Positions 20,684 to 28,026 of a stretch of DNA of 64,000 bases are shown here, one piece after another. Below the pieces are notes generated by a model that was given only the letters and a program-made list of their open reading frames with translations, was not told the origin of the DNA and made no database searches. The first letter of the stretch is position 1. Each line of letters starts with the position of its first letter. A program made the position numbers and the translations under genes. The stretch is from Xanthomonas sontii (GTDB taxonomy: Bacteria > Pseudomonadota > Gammaproteobacteria > Xanthomonadales > Xanthomonadaceae), in assembly GCF_040529055.1 (NCBI RefSeq), contig NZ_CP132342.1:4400001-4464000 (forward strand), given 5' to 3'.

Positions 20684-21478
20684 ATGCTCATCACCGTCCT
20701 CGCCGCCCTGCTGTACCTGGCCGCCACCGGCCTGCTGATCGCCGCGGTGGTGCGCGACCGGGTGGACCGCAGCCGGGCCTGGCTGTGGCCGGCGCTGCCG
20801 GCGGTGGCCCTGCATGCGGGCTATCACGTGCAGGTGGCCCTGCACACCGCCGGTGGCCCGGACATGCACTTCTTCGCCGCGCTGTCGCTGGTCAGCCTGG
20901 GCATGGCGCTGATGACCGCCCTGGTCGGCGCCAGCGGGCGCATGGCCGCGCTGGGCGTGGTCGTGTTCCCGCTGTCGGCGGCGCTGCTGCTGGCCTACCA
21001 CGGCTACGGCCACGAGCCGGCGCCGGTGCTGGACTGGCGGCTGCAACTGCACGCCTGGCTGGCGCTGCTGGCCTACGCCACGCTGGGCATCGCCGCGCTG
21101 CTGGCGGTGATGCTGTGGCTGCAGGAACGCGCGCTGCGACGCCGCGACTTCCATCCCTGGCTGCGCGCGTTGCCGCCGCTAACCGCGCTGGAAACGCTGC
21201 TGTTCCGCACCATCGTGGTCGGCTTCATCCTGCTGACCCTGACCCTGCTGACCGGGGTGCTGTTCGTGCAGGATTTCCTGGCGCAGCGGCTGGTGCACAA
21301 GACCGTGCTCAGCGTGCTGTCGTGGATCGTGTTCGGCGCGCTGCTGTTCGGCCGCTGGCGCTACGGCTGGCGCGGGGTCAAGGCGGTGCACTGGACCCTG
21401 GCGGCAATGGTGCTCCTGCTGCTGTCGTTCTTCGGCAGCAAGTTCGTGATCGAACTGGTGCTGGGGCACGCGCAGTAG
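20684..21478 (+). CDS. ypjD: YpjD/CcsA-like inner-membrane protein
   Basis: A 264-residue multi-spanning membrane protein of the cytochrome c assembly (CcsA/ResC) superfamily. About eight hydrophobic helices are visible, with the family's conserved histidines in or near membrane segments (LHAGYHVQVALH, WRLQLHAWLALLAYATLGIAALLAV, RLVHKTVLSVLSWIVFGALL, VKAVHWTLAAMVLLLLSFFGSKFVIEL). The true cytochrome c assembly proteins carry a WWD domain that I do not see, so haem delivery should not be assumed. Gene order ypjD divergent from ffh is widespread in gammaproteobacteria, which supports the name. The intergenic space is 105 bases. Confidence 0.85.
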   Translation: MLITVLAALLYLAATGLLIAAVVRDRVDRSRAWLWPALPAVALHAGYHVQVALHTAGGPDMHFFAALSLVSLGMALMTALVGASGRMAALGVVVFPLSAALLLAYHGYGHEPAPVLDWRLQLHAWLALLAYATLGIAALLAVMLWLQERALRRRDFHPWLRALPPLTALETLLFRTIVVGFILLTLTLLTGVLFVQDFLAQRLVHKTVLSVLSWIVFGALLFGRWRYGWRGVKAVHWTLAAMVLLLLSFFGSKFVIELVLGHAQ

Positions 21479-21494
21479 CGGCCCGGTCTTCCCG

Positions 21495-21552
21495 TAGAAG
21501 CGGCTTCAGCCGCGACGGCTGACACCGGGAAAGGCCCGGTCGCGGCTTCAGA
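21495..21552. repeat. Inverted repeat AGCCGCGAC/GTCGCGGCT
   Basis: Between the convergent ypjD and galM genes, GAAGCGGCTTCAGCCGCGAC is followed after a short spacer with an ACCGGG/CCCGGT stem by GTCGCGGCTTCAG. The arms can pair and may terminate both transcripts. The core CGGCTTCAGCCGCGAC is related in style to the GACTTCAGTCCCGAC family found elsewhere in the window. Confidence 0.55.
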
Positions 21553-21574
21553 CACGCCTGCGACGTCCCACGCC

Positions 21575-22639
21575 TCAACCGCCGCCCTGCTCCGCCAGCG
21601 CCGCCTCCACCGCCGCCCAGTCGGCGCCGCGGCCGACCTCGGCGAAGCGGTAGTCGATGCGGTGCCGATAGACCTGGCCGGGACGCAGGATGCAATCGGG
21701 AAAGCCCGGCTGGTTCGGCGCGTCCGGATAGCCCTGCGGCTCCAGGCAGATACCGCGGCCCAGCGCCGGATGCTGCCGGTCCAGGCCCTGGCCTTCGTAC
21801 AGCTGCACGGCCGGCATCGGGCTGGCGATGCGCATGGCCACGCCGCTGTGCGGCGAATACAGCAGCGCGGTGCAGTCGTGGCCGTCGGCCAGCACCAGGC
21901 AGTGGTCGTAGCCGGCGCTGAGCGAGAGCTGCGGATCGGCGGCGATGTCCTTGTCGGCGATGGCACGCGCCTGGCGGAAATCGAACGGCGTGCCGGCCAC
22001 CGTGGCGACCTCGCCGCGCGGCAGCAGCGCCGCATCGCGCACCGGCAGGTAACGGTCGGCCGGCACCCGCAGCCACTGTGCCGCGGCCGGCACCGCGGCA
22101 TCGCCGGCCAGGTTGAAATAGGGATGGTGGGTGAGATTGAGCGGGGTCGGCGCATCGGTCTGCGCGACGAACTCGACGCTCAGGCAACGGTCTTCGACGC
22201 GGTAGGTCGCCTCCACCGACAGGTTGCCCGGATAGCCCTCCTCGCCGGCCGGCGAGTCGTAGCGCAACTGCAGCATGCGCTCGGTCTGCGCCGACACCGT
22301 CCACACCCGGCGGCCGAAGCCCAGCGCGCCGCCGTGCAGATGGTTGGCGCCCTCGTTGGCGGTGACCGCGTAGTGCCGGCCATCGACGGTGAAGGCCGAC
22401 CCGGCGATGCGGTTGCCGAAGCGCCCGACCAGCACGCCCAGGTAGGCCGGGTCCTGCAGGTAGTCCTGCAGCGTCGGCAGCCCCAGCACCAGTTCGGTCT
22501 CGCCGTGCGTGCCGTGCAGGCGCAGGCTGCGCAGCAGGCCGCCATAGGTCAGCACTTCGGCGCGCAGGCCGTCGCCGCTGTCCAGGACCATGCGCTGGAT
22601 GGCGGTACCGTCGGGAAGATGACCGAAGAGCGAGGACAT
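21575..22639 (-). CDS. galM: Aldose 1-epimerase (galactose mutarotase)
   Basis: Interconverts the alpha and beta anomers of galactose, glucose, arabinose and similar aldoses. The 354-residue product has the whole GalM beta-sandwich: the loop LVGRFGNRIAGSAFTVDG, GANHLHGGALGFGRRVW with a conserved His, NLTHHPYFNLAG with the general-acid His, and the base Glu in ICLEPQGYPDAPNQPGFP. The start at 22639 precedes MSSLFGHLPDG; 42 upstream in-frame residues lack similarity. It is divergent from the secreted GH51 arabinofuranosidase, so it may condition the freed sugar for the L-arabinose pathway and importer encoded further on. Confidence 0.92.
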   Translation of the reverse strand: MSSLFGHLPDGTAIQRMVLDSGDGLRAEVLTYGGLLRSLRLHGTHGETELVLGLPTLQDYLQDPAYLGVLVGRFGNRIAGSAFTVDGRHYAVTANEGANHLHGGALGFGRRVWTVSAQTERMLQLRYDSPAGEEGYPGNLSVEATYRVEDRCLSVEFVAQTDAPTPLNLTHHPYFNLAGDAAVPAAAQWLRVPADRYLPVRDAALLPRGEVATVAGTPFDFRQARAIADKDIAADPQLSLSAGYDHCLVLADGHDCTALLYSPHSGVAMRIASPMPAVQLYEGQGLDRQHPALGRGICLEPQGYPDAPNQPGFPDCILRPGQVYRHRIDYRFAEVGRGADWAAVEAALAEQGGG

Positions 22640-23016
22640 GCAGGAGCCTTGGAAGTCGGTGCGCATGCGCGGGGTCCGCAGCATAACCAGCGAGGGCGCG
22701 ACACGGCCATCGCCGCGCGAGCGCCGACAACGCGCTGTGCGATACCGCGCACGTTCTGGCAACACACCGCATGCGGCGCCATGCCGCGCATTGCAATTCC
22801 GATATAGCGGCGTCGCATTTGGGCATTGGTTCGCCCTCCACGTGTCTTCTATGCTCGGGAGCGGAGCACATCGGGGACAGGCACGGAAGCGATCGTGCCG
22901 GGGGGTGCGCGCCCCGGATACGGCAGCGCCTGGGCTTCATGGCCAAGGCCGCGCGCCGGCCGTCACTCCCACGCGGCGCTGGCGACGGCGCCGCCCTACC
23001 CGACAAGGAGCTCCCG
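22640..23016. other. Divergent promoter region galM/GH51
   Basis: A 377-base gap with no credible gene. On the plus strand TTGGTT (22826-22831), 18 bases, TATGCT (22850-22855) is a plausible sigma-70 promoter for the arabinofuranosidase, leaving a leader of about 155 bases. No promoter for galM could be placed with confidence. Confidence 0.4.
22826..22855 (+). promoter_or_regulatory. Possible promoter of the GH51 gene
   Basis: TTGGTT and TATGCT separated by 18 bases, each with four of six matches to the sigma-70 consensus, in an otherwise GC-rich region. The call rests on this match and position only. Confidence 0.35.
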
Positions 23017-24606
23017 ATGCGTTCGCCCCGTTTCCTGCAGCAGCGTGCGGCACACTGGCGGCGGCTGCCGCTGATCGCCGCGACGCTCGGCCTGGCACTG
23101 GCCGCCACACTGGCGCAGGCCGCCGACGTCGAGGTGCGCGGCACGCTGCGTGCCGACCGCCCTGGCGCCGCGGTGTCGCGCCACCTGTTCGGACAGTTCG
23201 CCGAGCATCTGGGCAACGGCATCTACGGCGGCGTCTGGGTCGGCCCGGACTCGAAGATCCCCAACACCCGCGGCTACCGCAACGACGTGGTCGCCGCGCT
23301 GAAGGCGCTGGACGTGCCGGACATCCGCTGGCCCGGCGGCTGCTTCGCCGACGAATACCACTGGCGCGACGGCATCGGTCCGCGCAACCAGCGCCCGACC
23401 AGCGTCAACACCCACTGGGGCGGCGTGGAGGAACCCAACAGCTTCGGCACCCACGAGTTCATGGACCTCACCGAACTGCTCGGCACGCAGGCGTACGTGG
23501 CCGGCAACGTCGGCGACGCGGCGCCGGACGAGATGGCGCAGTGGGTGGAATACATGACCGCGCCCACGCGCTCGACCCTGGCCGAACAGCGCCGCCGCAA
23601 CGGCCGCCAGGCCCCGTGGAAGGTGCCGTTCTTCGGCGTCGGCAACGAGCTGTGGGGCTGCGGCGGCAACATGCGCGCCGAGTACGCCGCCGACGTGTTC
23701 CGCCGCTACCAGACCTTCGTCAAGGCGCCGGCCGACCAGAAGATCCTCAAGATCGCGCCCGGCCCGAACGAAGACGACTACCACTGGACCGAGGTGATGA
23801 TGCGCGAGGCCGGCAAGTTCATGGACGGCCTGAGCCTGCACTACTACACCGTGCCCGGCGGCTGGCCGCCGCGCGCCTCCTCCACCAGCTTCGACGAGGC
23901 GGCGTGGATCGAAACGCTGTCGCGCACGCTGCGGATGGACGAGTTGATCAGCAAGCACAGCGCGATCATGGACAAGTACGACCCGGACAGGAAGGTCGCG
24001 CTGGTGGTCGACGAATGGGGCACCTGGTACAAGGGCCTGCCCGACGTGAACCCGGGTTTCCTGCACCAGCAGAACACCTTGCGCGACGCACTGGTGGCGT
24101 CGCTCAACCTGGACATCTTCGTCCAGCATGCCGACCGCGTGCGCATGGCCAACATCGCGCAGATGGTCAACGTGCTGCAGGCGATGATCCTCACCGACGG
24201 CGACAGGATGCTGCTGACGCCGACCTACCACGTGTTCATGCTGTACAAGCCCTACCAGGACGCGACCGCGCTGCCGCTGCAGATCAGCACGCCCGACTAC
24301 CGGCATGCCGGCTATACAGTGCCGGCGGTGCACGGCTCGGCGGTGCGGGCCAAGGACGGGCACGTGTACGTGGCGCTGACCAATCTGGACCCGAACCGCA
24401 GCGCCGACGTTACGGTGCAGGTCGACGGCGTGCAGACGCGCGGCGTCGACGGTCAGATCCTGACCGCGCCGACCATCGACGCGCTCAACACCTTCGCCCA
24501 GCCGCAGGCGGTGCGCCCGGCCGCCTTCGCCGGCGCGCGCGTGCAGGGCGACACGCTGCAGGTGGCGCTGCCGGCCAAGGCGATCGTGATGCTGAAGCTG
24601 CAGTAG
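23017..24606 (+). CDS. Secreted alpha-L-arabinofuranosidase, GH51
   Basis: Releases L-arabinofuranose from arabinan, arabinoxylan or arabinogalactan side chains of plant cell walls. The 529-residue precursor begins with a signal peptide ([21 protein letters not shown], cleavage expected near residue 35). The (beta/alpha)8 catalytic domain follows: [40 protein letters not shown], the acid/base Glu in [13 protein letters not shown], and the nucleophile Glu in [12 protein letters not shown]. The C-terminal beta-sandwich ends at MLKLQ. The ATG at 23017 follows an AAGGAG ribosome site at the right distance; longer in-frame starts are not supported. Many GH51 enzymes are cytoplasmic; the clear signal peptide here suggests action in the periplasm or outside. 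Confidence 0.94.
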   Translation: MRSPRFLQQRAAHWRRLPLIAATLGLALAATLAQAADVEVRGTLRADRPGAAVSRHLFGQFAEHLGNGIYGGVWVGPDSKIPNTRGYRNDVVAALKALDVPDIRWPGGCFADEYHWRDGIGPRNQRPTSVNTHWGGVEEPNSFGTHEFMDLTELLGTQAYVAGNVGDAAPDEMAQWVEYMTAPTRSTLAEQRRRNGRQAPWKVPFFGVGNELWGCGGNMRAEYAADVFRRYQTFVKAPADQKILKIAPGPNEDDYHWTEVMMREAGKFMDGLSLHYYTVPGGWPPRASSTSFDEAAWIETLSRTLRMDELISKHSAIMDKYDPDRKVALVVDEWGTWYKGLPDVNPGFLHQQNTLRDALVASLNLDIFVQHADRVRMANIAQMVNVLQAMILTDGDRMLLTPTYHVFMLYKPYQDATALPLQISTPDYRHAGYTVPAVHGSAVRAKDGHVYVALTNLDPNRSADVTVQVDGVQTRGVDGQILTAPTIDALNTFAQPQAVRPAAFAGARVQGDTLQVALPAKAIVMLKLQ

Positions 24607-24631
24607 CCCCAGGCCCTTGCCGCGCTCCTAG

Positions 24632-24667
24632 CCCCTCTCCCCCCGGGAGAGGGGTTGGGGTGAGGGT
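24632..24667. repeat. CCCCTCTCCC palindromic repeat, third copy
   Basis: Same element as at 2683 and 2824: CCCCTCTCCC, 3 bases, GGGAGAGGGG, tail TTGGGGTGAGGGT. It lies 25 bases after the arabinofuranosidase stop codon. Confidence 0.85.
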
Positions 24668-24745
24668 CGGCCCGCGCAGCGCAGCCACTCCTCGCCAATT
24701 CCAAAAAGGGATCTGAATTCCTATGCGGCGTGCCGCGCTGCGCGC

Positions 24746-25216
24746 CTAGTCCTGCGCGTCGGTCAGCAGCGCGAACAGCGATTGTCCATCCGGCGCGATC
24801 AGGTCGCTGACCGCCCAGCAGCCGTTGCCGCGGCGCTGCAGCTCGATCTTGACCGAGCCGGCGCCGCCGAGCGTGCGCCGGTAATCCATCCGCACCTCCA
24901 CCACCGTGGCCTGCGCACCACCGGAGACCAGAGTGAATCTCGGCGCGCTCTGCAGTTGCCCGTCCTGGGCATCGGTCCATGGGGCGAAGTCCAGCCGGCA
25001 CCTGCCATCGCGCCTGGCGCAGCGCCGGTCGGCCTGGAGCGCCTGGGCGAAGGGCGGCGTCAGCAACTTCTCCAGGTTCTGCGGCTGCCAATCGACATCG
25101 CGCGCCCGGAACAGACCCTCGGCCACCTGCAACGGCGTCTGGCATCCCGGCGGCTGCGCCGCGGCGAGTACCGGCGACAGGGCGAACAAGGTCAGCAGGG
25201 CAAGACGGCGATGCAT
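24746..25216 (-). CDS. Small secreted protein of unknown function
   Basis: I do not recognise this 156-residue protein. It begins with a signal peptide (MHRRLALLTLFALSPVLAAAQ, cleavage after about residue 21). The mature part contains four cysteines that could form two disulfides (PGCQTP, RRCARRDGRCRL, NGCWAV) and an alternating pattern SVKIELQRRGNGCWAVSDLIAPDG, reminiscent of small secreted proteins with an NTF2-like or DUF3828-type fold. It is probably periplasmic. The start at 25216 was chosen because the signal peptide begins there. It sits alone, converging on the arabinofuranosidase gene. Confidence 0.75.
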   Translation of the reverse strand: MHRRLALLTLFALSPVLAAAQPPGCQTPLQVAEGLFRARDVDWQPQNLEKLLTPPFAQALQADRRCARRDGRCRLDFAPWTDAQDGQLQSAPRFTLVSGGAQATVVEVRMDYRRTLGGAGSVKIELQRRGNGCWAVSDLIAPDGQSLFALLTDAQD

Positions 25217-25441
25217 GGGCGGCTCCGGCGATCGGGGCCGGCTATGAAGCCTGGATCGCGGCGTCGACGCAAGCACCGGGCATCGGCATGACGCTGGCAC
25301 CGTCGCGGGCCGTCGTCAGGCAAGTTCGGGCGACACAGAGGAAACGCCATGGACGCGTGCCCATGCGGATCCAGAACACCATCGCCGCCGCCCCATCGGC
25401 GAGTGCGCCGCAGTGTCGCCGCCGCTAGAAAATCCGTACGC

Positions 25442-25472
25442 AAAAAAAGAGGAGCCGGCGAACCGACTCCTC
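25442..25472 (-). terminator. Intrinsic terminator of the EF-G paralogue gene
   Basis: On the minus strand, GAGGAGTCGG, loop TTCG, CCGGCTCCTC and then seven T. The 10-base-pair stem has one mismatch, a UUCG tetraloop and a T-run: a textbook Rho-independent terminator 35 bases after the stop codon. Confidence 0.9.
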
Positions 25473-25480
25473 GTTTTCCT

Positions 25481-25506
25481 GCCGCATTGCCAGATGGCAA
25501 TGCGGC
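25481..25506 (-). promoter_or_regulatory. Hairpin abutting the stop codon of the EF-G paralogue
   Basis: A perfect 12-base-pair inverted repeat, GCCGCATTGCCA/TGGCAATGCGGC with only 2 bases between the arms, begins immediately after the stop codon and precedes the intrinsic terminator. The string GGCAATGCGG also occurs just before the start codon of the same gene (around 27577-27590), so the two ends of the mRNA share a sequence that could compete for pairing. Confidence 0.5.
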
Positions 25507-27570
25507 TCACGCGGCCTTGACCGGCGCATAGCCGTCGAAGGTCATGCTCGCCGATGCCCGTCCCTGGGTCAGCGAACGCAACGCCGTGGCATAGGCCTGC
25601 AGTTGCGCCAGTGGCGCCTGCGCGACCACCTCGGCACGGGAGCCGCGCTCTTCGATCGCCACGACGCGTCCCTCGCGCCGCTGCAGATCGCCGAGCACGT
25701 CGCCGACGCTGTGCGCAGGCGCATCGATCGCCACCGCCATCACCGGCTCCAGCAGCAGCGTGCCGGCCTGCGCCAGCGCCACCTTCACCGCGTCCGAAGC
25801 CGCGCGCTGGAACGCCAGGTCCGACGAATCCACCGCATGCGCCTGGCCATCGACCAGCACCACCTCCACGCCGACCACCGGATGGCCGAGCGGACCTTGC
25901 GCCAGCGCCGCACGCGCACCCTTCTCGGTGGCGGCGACGAAGGCTTTCGGCACCACCCCGCCACGGCTGCGGTCGACGAAGGTCACTGCGCCGTCCGCAC
26001 GTGGCAGCACATCCAGCACCACCTGCGCGAACTGGCCCTGGCCGCCGTTCTGCTTGGACAGCCGCGCCGCCACGCCCAGCGCGGCCGCACGCGGCGTTTC
26101 CTGGTAGGCCACGCGCGGCGCGCCGGTGCGCACGTCCACGTGCCACTCGCTGCGCAAGCGCTCGACCATCACCTCCAGATGCAGCTCGCCCATGCCCCAG
26201 ATCACCGCTTCACCGGTCTCCGGATCGCTGTCGACGCGGAAGGACGGATCCTCCTGCGCCAACCGCGCCAGGCCCTGGCCCAGCCGCACCAGGTCGGTCG
26301 CGTTGGCCGCGCCGAGCCGCCACGCGAGCACGGGCGGTTGCGTGCGAATGCGTTCCAGCACCCACCGTGCCTGCACGCCGCTGAGCGTCTCGCCGCTGAC
26401 CGCGTCCTTCCAGCCGAGCACGGCGACGATCTCGCCGGCCTGCGCCTGCGCCACGTCGTGGGTGCGCTGCGCCTGCACCACCGCCAGCCGCCCGACCCGG
26501 CGCGGACGCCGCGCATGCGACGTCCACACCGTGTCGCCGACGCGCAAGGTGCCCGAATACACGCGCACGAACGCCAACGGCCCCTGCGCGGTATGCGCGA
26601 ACTTGAACACCAGCGCCGCCAGCGGACCGGACGGATCCGGCACCAGCAAGGTGTCGGGTCCGTCCTCGGCGCCGGCATCGGCGTCCGTGTCGGCCCGGGC
26701 GGCGACCGGCGGGCGGTCCAGCGGCGACGGCAGCCAGTCGACGATCGCGTCCAGCAACGGCTCGATGCCCTTGCGCTTGAACGCCGAGCCGGCCAGCACC
26801 GGCACGCCGGCGCCGGCCAGGGTGGCCCGGCGCAAAGCGGCGCGCAGCAGCTCGGCGTCGATCGCGCGTTCCTCGAGATAGGCCTGCGCCAGCGCCTCGT
26901 CGTGCTCGGCCACCGCGGCGATCAACTGCTCGCGTGCGTCCGCGAACGCGGCCGCCTCCTCGGTGTTCCAGGCGCGCGTGTGCAGTTGCCCCGCGTCGTC
27001 CCAGCTCAGCAGGCGGCCGCCGACCAAGTCGCTCCAGCCGTCGAAGCCGGAGTCGCCCGGCACCGGCACGCCGACCGCCCACACCGTCGCGTCGAGCTTG
27101 CTGCGCAACTGCGCCAGCACGCCGTCGAACGAGGCACCGGCACGGTCCATCTTGTTGACGAACGCGAGCATCGGCACGCCGTGGCGGCGTGCTTGCCGCC
27201 ACACGGTTTCGGATTGCGGCTGCACGCCGTCGACCGCGGAAAACACCGCGACCGCGCCGTCGAGCACGCGCAGCGAGCGTTCCACCTCGATCGCGAAATC
27301 GATATGTCCGGGGGTATCGATCAGGGTCAGGCGATGCACCGGCTGCCGGGCTGGCGCCCACTGCGCCTGTACCGCGGCCGCGCCGATGGTGATGCCGCGG
27401 GCGCGCTCGATATCGGAGAAGTCGGTGGTGGCGGCGCCATCGTGGACTTCGCCGATGCGATGGATCGCGCCGGTGGCCCACAGCAGGCGTTCGGTGAGGG
27501 TGGTCTTGCCGGCGTCGATGTGGGCGATGATGCCGAGATTGCGCCAGCGGGAAAGGGTGTGCGTGTTCAT
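25507..27570 (-). CDS. Elongation factor G paralogue
   Basis: A 687-residue translational GTPase with the full EF-G plan: G domain with P-loop AHIDAGKTTL (16-25), switch I ERARGITIGAAAV, switch II DTPGHIDFAIEVE and specificity motif FVNKMDRAGASFDG. Domain II (GPLAALVFKFAHTAQGPLAFVRVYSG), domain III (DPSFRVDSDPETGEAVIWGMGELHLEVMVERL), domain IV and domain V (EPVMAVAIDAPAHSVGDVLGDLQRREGRVVAIEERGSRAEV) follow. It lies outside the usual rpsL-rpsG-fusA-tuf setting, so it is taken as a second copy (EF-G2-like) that may act in recycling or under special conditions. The start at 27570 precedes MNTHTLSRWRNLGIIAHID. Its leader contains a terminator, a 9-codon mini-cistron and a hairpin. Confidence 0.9.
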   Translation of the reverse strand: MNTHTLSRWRNLGIIAHIDAGKTTLTERLLWATGAIHRIGEVHDGAATTDFSDIERARGITIGAAAVQAQWAPARQPVHRLTLIDTPGHIDFAIEVERSLRVLDGAVAVFSAVDGVQPQSETVWRQARRHGVPMLAFVNKMDRAGASFDGVLAQLRSKLDATVWAVGVPVPGDSGFDGWSDLVGGRLLSWDDAGQLHTRAWNTEEAAAFADAREQLIAAVAEHDEALAQAYLEERAIDAELLRAALRRATLAGAGVPVLAGSAFKRKGIEPLLDAIVDWLPSPLDRPPVAARADTDADAGAEDGPDTLLVPDPSGPLAALVFKFAHTAQGPLAFVRVYSGTLRVGDTVWTSHARRPRRVGRLAVVQAQRTHDVAQAQAGEIVAVLGWKDAVSGETLSGVQARWVLERIRTQPPVLAWRLGAANATDLVRLGQGLARLAQEDPSFRVDSDPETGEAVIWGMGELHLEVMVERLRSEWHVDVRTGAPRVAYQETPRAAALGVAARLSKQNGGQGQFAQVVLDVLPRADGAVTFVDRSRGGVVPKAFVAATEKGARAALAQGPLGHPVVGVEVVLVDGQAHAVDSSDLAFQRAASDAVKVALAQAGTLLLEPVMAVAIDAPAHSVGDVLGDLQRREGRVVAIEERGSRAEVVAQAPLAQLQAYATALRSLTQGRASASMTFDGYAPVKAA

Positions 27571-27603
27571 GAGATAGGTTCCGCATTGCCAACACGGGGG
27601 ACG

Positions 27604-27636
27604 CCGCATGCCCCGGTTGGCGAGGCGGGCATACGG
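27604..27636 (-). promoter_or_regulatory. Leader hairpin directly after the mini-cistron stop codon
   Basis: On the minus strand CCGTATGCCC and GGGCATGCGG pair over 10 base pairs (one T-G wobble) around a 13-base loop. The first base of the stem follows the TAG of the 9-codon mini-cistron, so a ribosome terminating there would cover the 5' arm and prevent folding. The hairpin ends 34 bases before the EF-G start codon. Confidence 0.55.
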
Positions 27637-27666
27637 CTAGGTTTCGGGTTCGGCGGCGTAGTGCAT
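27637..27666 (-). CDS. Putative 9-residue leader peptide MHYAAEPET
   Basis: An ATG 8 bases after a perfect AAGGAG (27680-27675) opens a frame of nine codons that stops at TAG. It ends 66 bases before the EF-G paralogue, in a different context from that gene's own start. The good ribosome site and the abutting hairpin are the arguments for translation; the peptide itself is too short for any family assignment. Confidence 0.45.
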   Translation of the reverse strand: MHYAAEPET

Positions 27667-27718
27667 GGCACGTTCTCCTTGGCGTGTCGGAACGGTGGAA
27701 CAGCGAAAAACAGGCAAT

Positions 27719-27741
27719 AAAAAAGCACCCATCGGGTGCTT
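27719..27741 (-). terminator. Intrinsic terminator upstream of the EF-G paralogue
   Basis: On the minus strand AAGCACCC, GAT, GGGTGCTT followed by a T-run (TTTTTTATT): a compact 8-base-pair Rho-independent terminator. It lies 30 bases after the stop codon of the 31-codon frame and about 150 bases before the EF-G start codon. It either ends a small upstream transcript or acts as an attenuator for EF-G. Confidence 0.85.
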
Positions 27742-27770
27742 GTCTGCGGCGGATCGGGCGATGGCCGGCG

Positions 27771-27866
27771 TTAGCGCACGGCGTCGACCACTCCTTCAGG
27801 CAGGCGCACCCGGCCTGCGCTGACGCGCAGGGCGTTGGGCAATATCAGCAGCGGTGCGTGGGCCAT
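27771..27866 (-). CDS. Possible small ORF, 31 residues, Leu/Val-rich
   Basis: ATG at 27866 to TAA at 27771: MAHAPLLILPNALRVSAGRV and 11 more residues ending DAVR. Eleven of the 31 residues are Leu, Ile or Val. The frame ends shortly before an intrinsic terminator, the arrangement of a genuine small gene or an amino-acid leader peptide. No clear ribosome site precedes the ATG, and no family is recognised. Confidence 0.35.
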   Translation of the reverse strand: MAHAPLLILPNALRVSAGRVRLPEGVVDAVR

Positions 27867-28026
27867 GGCGGCGTGGACGTTCGGGTGGAAATGTGGCGGC
27901 AAGTCTGAACCTGTGCGAGGGCCCGGTCAATGCGGGCGGCGCGGTGCCGCTGGAACGATGAACGACGCCGCGTGCAACGCACCACCTACCGGGGCGTCAC
28001 GCAGGTCCTTTGCGCACAGCACAGCG

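Larger units (their letters stand above)
27571..28026. other. Leader region of the EF-G paralogue
   Basis: These 456 bases between the dipeptidase-like gene and the EF-G paralogue contain, in minus-strand order, a 31-codon reading frame (27866-27771), an intrinsic terminator (27741-27719), a 9-codon mini-cistron with a strong ribosome site (27666-27637) and a hairpin touching its stop codon (27636-27604). This is too orderly for plain spacer. Between 27867 and 28026 I see nothing definable. Confidence 0.55.
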
